From SAR324 cluster bacterium (GTDB lineage Bacteria; SAR324; NAC60-12): DNA of 64,000 nt. Positions 1 through 7,962 of the stretch are shown here, piece after piece (position 1 is the stretch's first letter; each line of letters begins with the position of its first letter). The stretch lies in NCBI GenBank assembly GCA_014382365.1, contig JACNJW010000049.1, positions 1-64,000 of the forward strand. Reading direction: 5' to 3'. The position numbers were made by a program, and so were the translations under genes. The notes under the pieces are model-generated. The model saw only the letters and a list, made by a program, of their open reading frames with translations, was not told the origin of the DNA and did not search any database.

Positions 1-133
1 TTGAAAGAATAATACTGTATTATAACACACCTGTATTTAAAGATATACTATTGATATTATTAATTTATAACTATTATTAAGCGTTAACTAATTAGTTGAT
101 AAATTTCTGCCTACCATTTATTTGCAAAAATCT

Positions 134-160
134 TAAAGTTTTTTTTTGTATTGCCGAAAA
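134..160 (+). promoter_or_regulatory. sigma-28 (FliA-type) flagellar promoter
   Basis: TAAAGTTT at 134-141, exactly 11 bases, then GCCGAAAA at 153-160. This matches the enterobacterial FliA consensus TAAAGTTT-N11-GCCGATAA at 15 of 16 positions. It lies about 87 bases before the flagellin start, which would give a leader of roughly 80 bases. Class III flagellar genes such as flagellin are the known targets of this sigma factor. Confidence 0.85.
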
Positions 161-246
161 GCAAGACAAGGGTTTTACCTGCTGACAAAAAAACAACGAA
201 AACAGCTACAGATACCTGACATATTTGCTAATAAAGGGAGAACAAA

Positions 247-1854
247 ATGAGAATTCGTAGCAATGCTTCATCTTTGAATGCATTACGGCACTCAGATAAT
301 AATTTAAAAAATGTGAGAGCCTCAATTGAAAAATTAAGTTCCGGTACAAAAATAAATAATGCTGCTGATGGACCAGCATCATTAATTGCTTCCGAACGGT
401 TGCGAGGTCAAATAGCCGGGTTAAGGCAAGCTTTCAGTAACAATTCCAGTGCAATAGCAATGTATCAAACTGCTGAGGGGGCCTTGAGTGAATTTAGTAA
501 CCTCTTGATTCAAATGAAGCAGTTATCAGTTCATGCGGCAAACGAGGCTATTAACGATGATGCTATGTTGGCTGCAGATCAGCAGGAAATTGAAAACCTG
601 ATCAGTACCTTGGATCGAATAGTCGGGACTGCGAAGTTCAATGGGAAAACTCTACTTGATGGGAGTATGGGGGCTAATGGTGCTACAGTTGGTGACAATA
701 TACGCTTCGTGAGTGCTGAAACTTGGACAGAAGCCTCGCCTACAGAAGGTTTTGAGGTAGATATTACGCAGGTAGCAACACAAGCACATAAAAAAGGTAC
801 TGTACCATTAACGCTAGCCAATATTGGTGATGGAGTTTCTATTTTACTGAGTGAAGGTGGTAGGAATGTTGAAATTAATACAAAATTTGGTGATGTTAAG
901 GAAAATATTGAGGAACTTCTTGCAAACCATAAGCAAGACCCCGCACGCTTTCCTGCAGAGCAAGTTTCAGCAGATATTCGTGGAATTGTTATGCAGAGTA
1001 TTAAAGAAGGAATAACCGAAAGCGGATTGAATTTAGAAGCTTTTGAAACACCGGAAAAGACTTTTTATATCCGTCATAAAGATTTTGGCAAAGATTCAAC
1101 ATTTTCAGTCACATCCAATATTTCAGGTCTACTGACTAAAGAAGCAAATGTTGCAGAATCATCAGAAGCTGGTGTTGATGTGGCAGGAAAGATAGGCGGT
1201 AGCGTTGCAAGAGGAAAAGGACAATATCTCACGGCGATCAAAGGTGCTTCTCCGTCTCAAGGAATTACAATACAATTTGACCGCACAATAGGACTGAAGG
1301 AAGTACCCGTAAAAAATGAACAGGGAGAAGTTGTAGGTTTGGAGTTTGTTGAAGAATCACAGGCAGAAATTGTTGGTACACCCAGCAATCCTGTTATTGA
1401 GGGCTATGTTCATTTATCACAACAGACTAAGAATGTAAATCTTGGGCCAACTCCTGGTGCTGAAAGCAGTTTTTCACTGAAAAATATCCGGACCAATAAT
1501 CTGGGATTAGGTGTGGAAAATGAAAGTGGATTTCGGAGTTTATTTGATATAGATCTGACCAGCAAAGAACATGCAAATGATGCGGGCAGAATTATTGACA
1601 AAGCAATTGACGAAATATCAACTTATCGTGGTGCAATTGGTTCTTTCCAGAAGAATGCAGTTGAAAGTAATCTTAATTCATTGAGGATTGCTGAAGAGAA
1701 TGTCACCCGGGGCGAGTCCACAATCAGAGACACTGATATGGCTGCTGAAATGTCAAAATTGACTGGAAATCAGATACTTCTCTCAGCCAGTCAGTCGATG
1801 CAGGCACAAGCCAATCAACTGCCTAAAAACGTGTTGCAGTTGCTACAGCAGTAA
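247..1854 (+). CDS. fliC: Flagellin
   Basis: Structural subunit of the flagellar filament, exported through the flagellar type III apparatus. The 535-residue product has the conserved flagellin D0/D1 N-terminus (about residues 1-140, with SSGTKINNAADGPASL near residue 31) and the C-terminal D1/D0 helices (about 450-535, ending NQLPKNVLQLLQQ). Residues about 170-430 form a variable surface-exposed region unlike the conserved ends. The ATG is preceded by an AAAGGGAG ribosome binding site about 7 bases upstream and by a sigma-28 promoter. No other flagellar gene is present, so it appears to be a single-gene unit, convergent with the ABC importer operon. The function is secure; fliC is used in the generic sense of flagellin. 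Confidence 0.95.
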   Translation: MRIRSNASSLNALRHSDNNLKNVRASIEKLSSGTKINNAADGPASLIASERLRGQIAGLRQAFSNNSSAIAMYQTAEGALSEFSNLLIQMKQLSVHAANEAINDDAMLAADQQEIENLISTLDRIVGTAKFNGKTLLDGSMGANGATVGDNIRFVSAETWTEASPTEGFEVDITQVATQAHKKGTVPLTLANIGDGVSILLSEGGRNVEINTKFGDVKENIEELLANHKQDPARFPAEQVSADIRGIVMQSIKEGITESGLNLEAFETPEKTFYIRHKDFGKDSTFSVTSNISGLLTKEANVAESSEAGVDVAGKIGGSVARGKGQYLTAIKGASPSQGITIQFDRTIGLKEVPVKNEQGEVVGLEFVEESQAEIVGTPSNPVIEGYVHLSQQTKNVNLGPTPGAESSFSLKNIRTNNLGLGVENESGFRSLFDIDLTSKEHANDAGRIIDKAIDEISTYRGAIGSFQKNAVESNLNSLRIAEENVTRGESTIRDTDMAAEMSKLTGNQILLSASQSMQAQANQLPKNVLQLLQQ

Positions 1855-1873
1855 GCTTAAAAAAAAGGATTGA

Positions 1874-2575
1874 TTAAATTCCCAGATAACGGTGCTGAAT
1901 TTCTTTGTCAGCACTTAAGGTCATGGAATCGCCAGTCCAGACAACCAGTCCTTTTTCGATGATGTAGTGTCGATCAGCAAAATGTGTGAGAGCTTCAATG
2001 TTCTTATCTACAACAAGAATCGATTGTCCCGCATCTTTAAGACCTTTCAAACAATCCCAAATTTCAGTTCTGATTAACGGCGCAAGACCTTCTGTTGCCT
2101 CATCTAAAATTAAGAGACGCGGATTTGTCATCAAAGCCCGTCCAATGGCCAGCATTTGCTGCTCTCCTCCTGAAAGTTGATTGCCCATGTTTTTTGCACG
2201 GTCAGCTAATCTTGGAAATAGAGTAAAAACTCGATCCAGGGTCCAGTGAGTTTTGTTTTTTGACCGATTAGCTGCAGTCGCAATCAAGTTTTCAATTACA
2301 TTCAAATTAGGAAAAATTTGGCGTCCCTCTGGTACAAGACCAATTCCGGCCTGGGCGACTTTATGAGCAGGCCATTCCCGGACTTGTTTGCCTTCAAATA
2401 AGATTTCTCCGGATTGCGCTTTTACTATTCCAAGAATTGAATGTATTGTGGTAGTTTTTCCCATACCATTGCGTCCCAGCAATGTGACTACTTCTCCAGC
2501 ATTTACCTGCAGATCAATTCCAAACAGGACCTGGCTCTGCTTGTATGAAGTTTTCAACTCCTTAAGTTCAAGCAT
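1874..2575 (-). CDS. livF: LIV-type ABC transporter ATP-binding protein LivF
   Basis: Second cytoplasmic ATPase of a branched-chain-amino-acid-type (HAAT) importer. Walker A is GRNGMGKTT, the signature LSGGEQQML, and Walker B RLLILDEA. The open frame extends upstream to 2665, but the family start is the ATG at 2573-2575 (MLELKELKTSY). It has an AGAGGAG ribosome site and gives 233 residues, the normal LivF length. The start overlaps the end of livG by 8 bp, indicating translational coupling. It is the last gene of the korA-to-livF operon. The substrate cannot be read from the sequence. The position beside benzoyl-CoA genes suggests benzoate or a related aromatic acid, as for HAAT importers known in other aromatic degraders. 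Confidence 0.9.
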   Translation of the reverse strand: MLELKELKTSYKQSQVLFGIDLQVNAGEVVTLLGRNGMGKTTTIHSILGIVKAQSGEILFEGKQVREWPAHKVAQAGIGLVPEGRQIFPNLNVIENLIATAANRSKNKTHWTLDRVFTLFPRLADRAKNMGNQLSGGEQQMLAIGRALMTNPRLLILDEATEGLAPLIRTEIWDCLKGLKDAGQSILVVDKNIEALTHFADRHYIIEKGLVVWTGDSMTLSADKEIQHRYLGI

Positions 2576-3317
2576 GGACGGACTCCTCTTCACCCAGATA
2601 TGCAGACCTGACTTGAGGATTTTGTTTGATTGCTTCCGGAGTGTCAGTAGCAATGCTCTGACCATAAACTAATACTGTTATCCGGTCAGCCAGTGCAAAA
2701 ACAACATCCATATCATGCTCAATTAATAAAATCGTGAGCTTCTTTTTCAGCTTCAGCAGAATATTAACCATGGCTTTTGATTCTTCAGGTCCCATTCCTG
2801 CCATTGGTTCATCAAGCAGCAGCATTTTTGGTTTTGTTGCCAGTGCCATCGCTATTTCCAGTTGACGGTGTTCACCATGAGAAAGGTTGTCGGCAATATC
2901 GTCTGCACGTTTTTCCAAACCAACCTGTTGTAAATATTCCAGAGCCGGCTTCCTGAGTTGACGTTCTTTTCTGGCATCTTTCCAAAAATGAAAAGAATGA
3001 CCAGCATGAGCCTGTACTGCCAGAGCAACGTTGTCCCAAACAGTTAGATCCATGAAAATATTTGTAATTTGAAAGGAACGGGCAAGTCCACAAGCAGAGC
3101 GAAGATGAACAGGAACATTCGAAATATCGTTGCCATCAAAGATGATTGTTCCTGAATCCGGCTCAATTTCCCCAGTTAATTGGCAGATAAGAGTTGTTTT
3201 TCCTGCACCGTTTGGGCCGATAATCGCGTGCAATTCTCCCTCTTCTACTTGAAATGAAAGATCATCTGTAGCCAACAGTGCACCGAAGGTCTTAACTAAT
3301 GAAATTACTTTTAGCAT
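2568..3317 (-). CDS. livG: LIV-type ABC transporter ATP-binding protein LivG
   Basis: First ATPase of the HAAT importer, 249 residues. It has Walker A GPNGAGKTT (about residue 36), signature LSHGEHRQLEIAMAL and Walker B MLLLDEPMAGM. The C-terminal extension with VYGQSIATDTPEAI and the YLGEE ending are typical of LivG. The ATG overlaps the livM stop (TAATG arrangement) and its end overlaps livF, so livH-livM-livG-livF are translated from one message. It energises import by dimerising with LivF at the LivH/LivM membrane pair. The specific substrate is inferred only from context (aromatic acid). Confidence 0.92.
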   Translation of the reverse strand: MLKVISLVKTFGALLATDDLSFQVEEGELHAIIGPNGAGKTTLICQLTGEIEPDSGTIIFDGNDISNVPVHLRSACGLARSFQITNIFMDLTVWDNVALAVQAHAGHSFHFWKDARKERQLRKPALEYLQQVGLEKRADDIADNLSHGEHRQLEIAMALATKPKMLLLDEPMAGMGPEESKAMVNILLKLKKKLTILLIEHDMDVVFALADRITVLVYGQSIATDTPEAIKQNPQVRSAYLGEEESVHA

Positions 3318-4318
3318 TAACCAGTCTCCTTCTCACTGTGAGAAGATAATTTATGCCACCATTTATCCAGTCCGACCAGCATACCATCTATTCCTCCTCG
3401 TGCAAAGATTACAACCAGTACGAGCATGGGCCCAAAAATCAGTTGCCAGTACTCAGTGATCTCAGAGAGAAATTCCTCTAAAAACAGGAAAGCAACTGCA
3501 CCAATAACTGGACCAAAAAGAGTTCCCAATCCTCCTAAAACAGTCATAATGATTAAATCCCCAGAATGAGTCCAATGCATCACTGAAGGATTAACAAACT
3601 CTGTTTGGTTCGCAGATAAAACTCCTGCAATACCACATAAAGTTCCGGCAATAACAAAAGCAACAAGTTGATAGCGAAAAACTGGAAATCCAATGGCACG
3701 CATTCGTTGTTCGTTCGACTTTGCACCGCGAATCATCATGCCAAAACGAGAGTTTATTATCCTGTGTGAAATGTACAAACTAAACAGCAAAATGACAAAA
3801 TTGAGGTAATAGAGCGAGTTGTCATTTGCAATATTTATTAAGCCATTAAAATCACTGCGCATGTAAAGACTTAATCCGTCATCTCCACCGTATTTTTCAT
3901 TACCAACTGCTACAAAGTATAACATCTGCGAAAAGGCCAGTGTGATCATAATGAAATATACTCCTCGAGTCCGTAGTGAAATAGCACCGATCACCAATCC
4001 CGTAATTGCTGAAAAAACAATTGCCAGTGCTATTTGAATAAAACCGTTGGCCATCCAGTCAATCCCATCTTCAACTGCATGCAGGGTCCCAATACCAACC
4101 ATATATGAGCCTATACCTAAATATACTGCATGACCAAAGCTGACCATACCACCGAACCCTAAAATCAAATTCAGACTGACTGCACCAATCGAAAGAATCA
4201 GCATTCTAGAAAACATTACTGTGTAAAATGGTTCGTCAAAATAGTCGGCAAGTAGTGGAACAACTGCTAAGCCCAGCATCAAAATTACAATAAATAAAAT
4301 TCTTGGAGAGCCTTTCAT
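3317..4318 (-). CDS. livM: LIV-type ABC transporter permease LivM
   Basis: Inner-membrane permease of the HAAT importer, 333 residues, with about 8-10 hydrophobic segments. It carries the family landmarks SLNLILGFGGMVSFGHAVYL and, near the C-terminus, MTVLGGLGTLFGPVIGA, the coupling loop that contacts the ATPases. Its start directly abuts the livH stop (4318/4319) and its stop overlaps the livG start. It pairs with LivH to form the translocation path. The family assignment is clear; the transported compound is not determined. Confidence 0.92.
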   Translation of the reverse strand: MKGSPRILFIVILMLGLAVVPLLADYFDEPFYTVMFSRMLILSIGAVSLNLILGFGGMVSFGHAVYLGIGSYMVGIGTLHAVEDGIDWMANGFIQIALAIVFSAITGLVIGAISLRTRGVYFIMITLAFSQMLYFVAVGNEKYGGDDGLSLYMRSDFNGLINIANDNSLYYLNFVILLFSLYISHRIINSRFGMMIRGAKSNEQRMRAIGFPVFRYQLVAFVIAGTLCGIAGVLSANQTEFVNPSVMHWTHSGDLIIMTVLGGLGTLFGPVIGAVAFLFLEEFLSEITEYWQLIFGPMLVLVVIFARGGIDGMLVGLDKWWHKLSSHSEKETG

Positions 4319-5242
4319 CTATGCTCCTTTTGGTGGGAAGAGACCCTGAGGTCTGATAGCCAAAATAAGGGCCATCAGGAGATAGATCAACATGGAGGAA
4401 ATCGCGGGTGCAGCGGTATCTGCCACATCATTGGAAAAAAAGAGGCCTAAAATATCCGGTAGAAAAGAACGGCCGACTGTATCAATCAAGCCCACTAATA
4501 AGGCAGCAACAAAGGCTCCCTTAATGGAGCCGACTCCGCCAATAACAATCACTACCAGAGTAATAATTAAGATGCCTTCTCCCATTCCAATCTCAACAGT
4601 CATAATTGGTCCTGCCATTAATCCAGCTAAACCTGCCAGTGCAGCACCCAATCCAAAAACAAGAGTATAGAGAAAATTTATATTTACTCCCAGTGCACTG
4701 ACCATTTGCCGATTACTTGCTCCTGCACGTATCAACATGCCTAGTTTTGTCCGGGAAACAAGCAGGTAAAGCAAAAAAGCTACAAGGATTCCAACTGCAA
4801 TGATAACCAGACGGAAAGCAGGGTAGCGAATACCAAAAAAAAGATCCACACTACCGTTGAGTACTTCAGGAAGTGGAATGTCTAATCCAATTGGTCCCCA
4901 AATGAGTCTGACGAATTCGTTGAAAAAAAGGATGAGACCGAAAGTAGCTAATACTTGATCGAGATGATTGCGGGTGTATAGAGTACGCAGCGCAATCATT
5001 TCTACGAGCATACCAAAAATCATACTGGCCGGAACTGCTAAAAGAGCCCCTAGCAGGAATGAATCTGTCCAGCTTGTGAAAGTTGCTGCGAAATATGCTC
5101 CCATCATGTAGAGCGAGCCATGTGCCAGGTTAATCAGATCCATGATTCCAAAGATCAAGGTCAAACCAGCTGCAAGTAAAAACAGTAATATTCCGAATTG
5201 AAACCCGTTAAGGGTTTGTTCCAAAAGAAGTATCCAGTTCAC
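4319..5242 (-). CDS. livH: LIV-type ABC transporter permease LivH
   Basis: Inner-membrane permease, 307 residues, mostly hydrophobic. Typical LivH motifs are LAAGLTLIFGIMDLINLAHG (about residues 22-41) and the coupling-loop stretch VVIVIGGVGSIKGAFVAALL. The ATG at 5240-5242 follows a 93-bp gap from the binding-protein gene that contains a perfect stem-loop (5293-5312). This arrangement usually allows more binding protein than permease to be made. It belongs to the same minus-strand operon as korAB and the RidA-like gene. Confidence 0.92.
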   Translation of the reverse strand: MNWILLLEQTLNGFQFGILLFLLAAGLTLIFGIMDLINLAHGSLYMMGAYFAATFTSWTDSFLLGALLAVPASMIFGMLVEMIALRTLYTRNHLDQVLATFGLILFFNEFVRLIWGPIGLDIPLPEVLNGSVDLFFGIRYPAFRLVIIAVGILVAFLLYLLVSRTKLGMLIRAGASNRQMVSALGVNINFLYTLVFGLGAALAGLAGLMAGPIMTVEIGMGEGILIITLVVIVIGGVGSIKGAFVAALLVGLIDTVGRSFLPDILGLFFSNDVADTAAPAISSMLIYLLMALILAIRPQGLFPPKGA

Positions 5243-5292
5243 AAGAATCTGTTAGCAGTATTGTAAATGTTAGGCAGGAAAGATTAAGAAGG

Positions 5293-5312
5293 GGAGGAAC
5301 TCACGTTCCTCC
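5293..5312 (-). promoter_or_regulatory. Intercistronic stem-loop between binding protein and livH
   Basis: A perfect 8-bp inverted repeat, GGAGGAAC and GTTCCTCC, separated by four bases, lies in the gap between the binding-protein gene and livH. No clean U-run follows on the minus strand, so it looks more like an mRNA processing/stability or partial attenuation hairpin than a full terminator. This is inference from position and symmetry. Confidence 0.55.
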
Positions 5313-5335
5313 ACAAAGAGGTAAGTTATAAAAAA

Positions 5336-6508
5336 CTACCAGGACATTTTACAATCTTTAGCGTAAGGATCCTGGTGGTTGGTGTAAACAGTTTTTACAA
5401 TACTAGTGGTGTAATTCCCATCAACATCCTTGACTGCTTTTCGCAAGTAAAAATTCTGGATTGGAAAATGGTTATTGCCGTATTTAAACGCTCCACGAAC
5501 TGAAGGGAAATTTGCTTTACGCATGGCATCCCGCATTCCGTCTTTGTTGGACAGATCACCACCAACAGCAGTAACTGCACTGTTAATTAACATAATAGTG
5601 TCGTATGACTGTGCTGCATAAAATGTTGGATAGCGACCGGTTTTCTTGCGGTAATCTGCAACAAAGCGCTTATTGACTGCATTATCCAGATCCGGTGCCC
5701 AGAACATTGTCATCAAACTATCCTCTGCTAAATCTTTCATTCGTGGCAGACTCAGGGAGTCAACAGTAAATGCGGAATAAAGAGGTATACTTCCTTTCAA
5801 TCCTGCTTGTGAATACTGTTTGAAAAACTGCATTCCATGTTTTCCTGGATAGAAAACGAAGACTGCATCAGGTTTCGCAGCACGAATTTTGGCTAGTTCC
5901 GCAGAAAAATCAAGCTGTGCCGGAAACTTGGTCATATCTTTTCCAACGATATTTCCTTTAAATGTTCTAGTAACACCAGCAACCATACCTTTACCAGCAG
6001 CATAGTTTGGTGCCATGATGTAGAGGTTTTTGATGCCAAGTTGATTTAAGACCTCACCCATCGCCATCGTGGTTTGGTCATTCTGCCAGGAAGCAGAGAA
6101 AAAATCCTCATGACATAGTTTACCTGCAACTGGTCCTGGACCAGCATTGGAAGTAATCATGAAAGGACCTTTACCAACAGCAGAGTTACGGGAAGCCATT
6201 AAAACGTGACTCCAAATGTAGCCGGTGACAAAATGAACTTTGTCTTTTTTGACCAACTTTTCTGTTTTTTGTTTACCGACTGCGGGCTTGAAGGTGTCAT
6301 CCTCATAAAACATCTGCACATCTGAATTTCCCATTTTACGACCCAGATGATCCAGTGCCAGTTCTACTGCATCACGCATATCATTTCCTATTGCTCCAGC
6401 ACCCCCTGTGAGTGTGGTAACAAATCCAATTTTGACTGTTTCAGCCACGGCAACCTGAGTAATCAGCATTGCACCTAGGGACAGAGCCCCTAAAAGACGA
6501 AATTTCAT
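5336..6508 (-). CDS. ABC transporter periplasmic substrate-binding protein (HAAT family)
   Basis: Type I periplasmic binding protein of 390 residues. It has a signal peptide (about residues 1-22, cleavage after AVA and before ETVKIGFV) and the two-lobed ligand-binding fold (VKIGFVTTLTGGAGAIGNDM at the N-terminus is the family landmark). It captures the ligand in the periplasm for LivHMGF, encoded immediately downstream. The gene lies after korAB and a RidA-like gene and opposite the benzoyl-CoA reductase operon, so an aromatic carboxylate such as benzoate or a hydroxy/aminobenzoate is a reasonable ligand. A branched-chain amino acid cannot be excluded from sequence alone. Confidence 0.88.
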   Translation of the reverse strand: MKFRLLGALSLGAMLITQVAVAETVKIGFVTTLTGGAGAIGNDMRDAVELALDHLGRKMGNSDVQMFYEDDTFKPAVGKQKTEKLVKKDKVHFVTGYIWSHVLMASRNSAVGKGPFMITSNAGPGPVAGKLCHEDFFSASWQNDQTTMAMGEVLNQLGIKNLYIMAPNYAAGKGMVAGVTRTFKGNIVGKDMTKFPAQLDFSAELAKIRAAKPDAVFVFYPGKHGMQFFKQYSQAGLKGSIPLYSAFTVDSLSLPRMKDLAEDSLMTMFWAPDLDNAVNKRFVADYRKKTGRYPTFYAAQSYDTIMLINSAVTAVGGDLSNKDGMRDAMRKANFPSVRGAFKYGNNHFPIQNFYLRKAVKDVDGNYTTSIVKTVYTNHQDPYAKDCKMSW

Positions 6509-6643
6509 CTTTTCTCCTATAATTAGGTTAATTGATTAAAAAAATTTTCAGAGAATCTGAATACAGCTCCTGAAAACACATAAACTCTAACTGAAGCACT
6601 TTCAGTTGTCAAGAAAAACTATGATTATCTCCTTTGCTGGAGA

Positions 6644-7039
6644 TTATTCAGGAATTACGGCAGTTGCTTCCAACTCGATCTTTCCTGGAGAATCCAGCAA
6701 ATCTGCTACGAAAATCATACTCATAGCAGGATAATGCTTGCCCATCAACTTCCGCCAAATATTGCCAAGCTTTGAACGTTCTTTAAGATAAGCTTTCTTG
6801 TCAATGCAGAATGCGGTTATCCGGCAAATGTGCACCGGTTTTCCACCAGCTTGTTCCAATACAGCTAATATGTTAATCAATGCTTGTTCAAATTGCGGAG
6901 CGATTTCCTCGCTCTGGAATTCCTGTTGGGCATCCCAACCTACTTGACCGGCAATGAAAACAATTTTACCGGAATCTACAGCAATTCCATTGGAATAACC
7001 AATCGGGGCTTTCCAACCATCAGGGAGTAATACAGTCAT
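6644..7039 (-). CDS. RidA/YjgF-family protein (Arg-less)
   Basis: A 131-residue RidA-fold protein, the size of one trimer subunit. Canonical RidA hydrolyses reactive enamine/imine intermediates and uses an arginine in a PARS-type motif. Here the equivalent stretch is YPAMSMIFVADL, with methionine at that position, so the canonical imine deaminase activity is doubtful. The N-terminus (LLPDGWKAPIGYSNGI) is closely related to the second RidA-like protein of this window at 26891-27289. The gene sits between korB and the importer binding protein in one operon. A role in aromatic-CoA metabolism is inferred from both genomic positions; substrate unknown. Confidence 0.85.
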   Translation of the reverse strand: MTVLLPDGWKAPIGYSNGIAVDSGKIVFIAGQVGWDAQQEFQSEEIAPQFEQALINILAVLEQAGGKPVHICRITAFCIDKKAYLKERSKLGNIWRKLMGKHYPAMSMIFVADLLDSPGKIELEATAVIPE

Positions 7040-7128
7040 TAAGGGTTAATGAAAAGAGGTCCTCCAGAGTTTGAATTCCGGGAACGGTGCTGTTGTCTGA
7101 TAAAATGAGAACAAAAAGATTCTCTGCA

Positions 7129-7962
7129 TCAGACCACAAATTCATGATCAAAGTCACTGACTTCAATCCGGTTATCAACCACAGGCGGCTCGAAAGCCGG
7201 ACGGGTATCTCGAAATAATACTCCAGTGTAAAAACCGTCATCAGTTGCCAGACGGCGTGCAGCCTGGCCCCGATCATAAGTGGTTTCAACAGGAGCGGGT
7301 CGTACCATCTCCTTCCAGGCCCGCTGTTCAGGACGAAAGGTAACACATGGACTGAGAATTTCCACAAATGAAAATCCTGGATGCATCACTGCTTTTGAAA
7401 TCAGCTCAGCCGTCCCGTTGGAATCACCTGAAAAGCCGCGGGCAATAAAGTTTGCGCCAGCAGCCAAAGCGATTACAAGTGGCTGAAATGGTCTTAGATT
7501 CGTCCCTCCGGGAGCCATTCCGTTATCCCAGTCTGGTTCTGTTGTTGGAGAAGGCTGGCCTTTGGTCATTCCGTAAACCTGATTATCCATTACAATGTAG
7601 GTTAAATCTATATTCCGTCGACATGCATGTAAAAAATGATTCCCGCCGATTGAATAGCCGTCCCCATCGCCGCTGAAAACAAGGACGGATAGTTCCGGAC
7701 GCGCCAGTTTTATGCCTGCTGCAATTGGTAATGAACGTCCATGTACACCGTGAAATCCGTAGCACTTTGTGTATGCAGGAATGCGGGAAGAACAGCCGAT
7801 ACCTGAAACTACTACTGACTTTTCAGGTTTCACACCTAACTTTGCCATGGCTTTAGTAAATCCCATCAGGACATTATGGTCCCCACAACCAGGGCACCAG
7901 ACTGGTTTGAGACCGGATTTGTAGCTTTTAGCCAAAAAAGTTTTTGGAGGATTTGTGGTCAT
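7129..7962 (-). CDS. korB: 2-oxoacid:ferredoxin oxidoreductase beta subunit (2-oxoglutarate type)
   Basis: TPP-binding beta subunit, 277 residues. C23 and C26 (WCPGCG), C57 (GIGCSS) and C206 (LSPCVTF) are the four expected ligands of the proximal [4Fe-4S] cluster. The TPP/Mg motif is GDGDGYSIGGNH at residues 98-109. With KorA it would oxidise a 2-oxoacid plus CoA to acyl-CoA and CO2, reducing ferredoxin. In Thauera a 2-oxoglutarate:ferredoxin oxidoreductase encoded beside bcr regenerates the reduced ferredoxin needed by benzoyl-CoA reductase, and the same use is inferred here. Its start overlaps the korA stop by 4 bp (ATGA). Confidence 0.92.
   Translation of the reverse strand: MTTNPPKTFLAKSYKSGLKPVWCPGCGDHNVLMGFTKAMAKLGVKPEKSVVVSGIGCSSRIPAYTKCYGFHGVHGRSLPIAAGIKLARPELSVLVFSGDGDGYSIGGNHFLHACRRNIDLTYIVMDNQVYGMTKGQPSPTTEPDWDNGMAPGGTNLRPFQPLVIALAAGANFIARGFSGDSNGTAELISKAVMHPGFSFVEILSPCVTFRPEQRAWKEMVRPAPVETTYDRGQAARRLATDDGFYTGVLFRDTRPAFEPPVVDNRIEVSDFDHEFVV

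Noticed and set aside
1874..2665. Longer LivF reading frame starting at 2665
   Set aside because: The extra 30 residues overlap livG and are not conserved. ATG 2575 has a good ribosome site and gives the family length.
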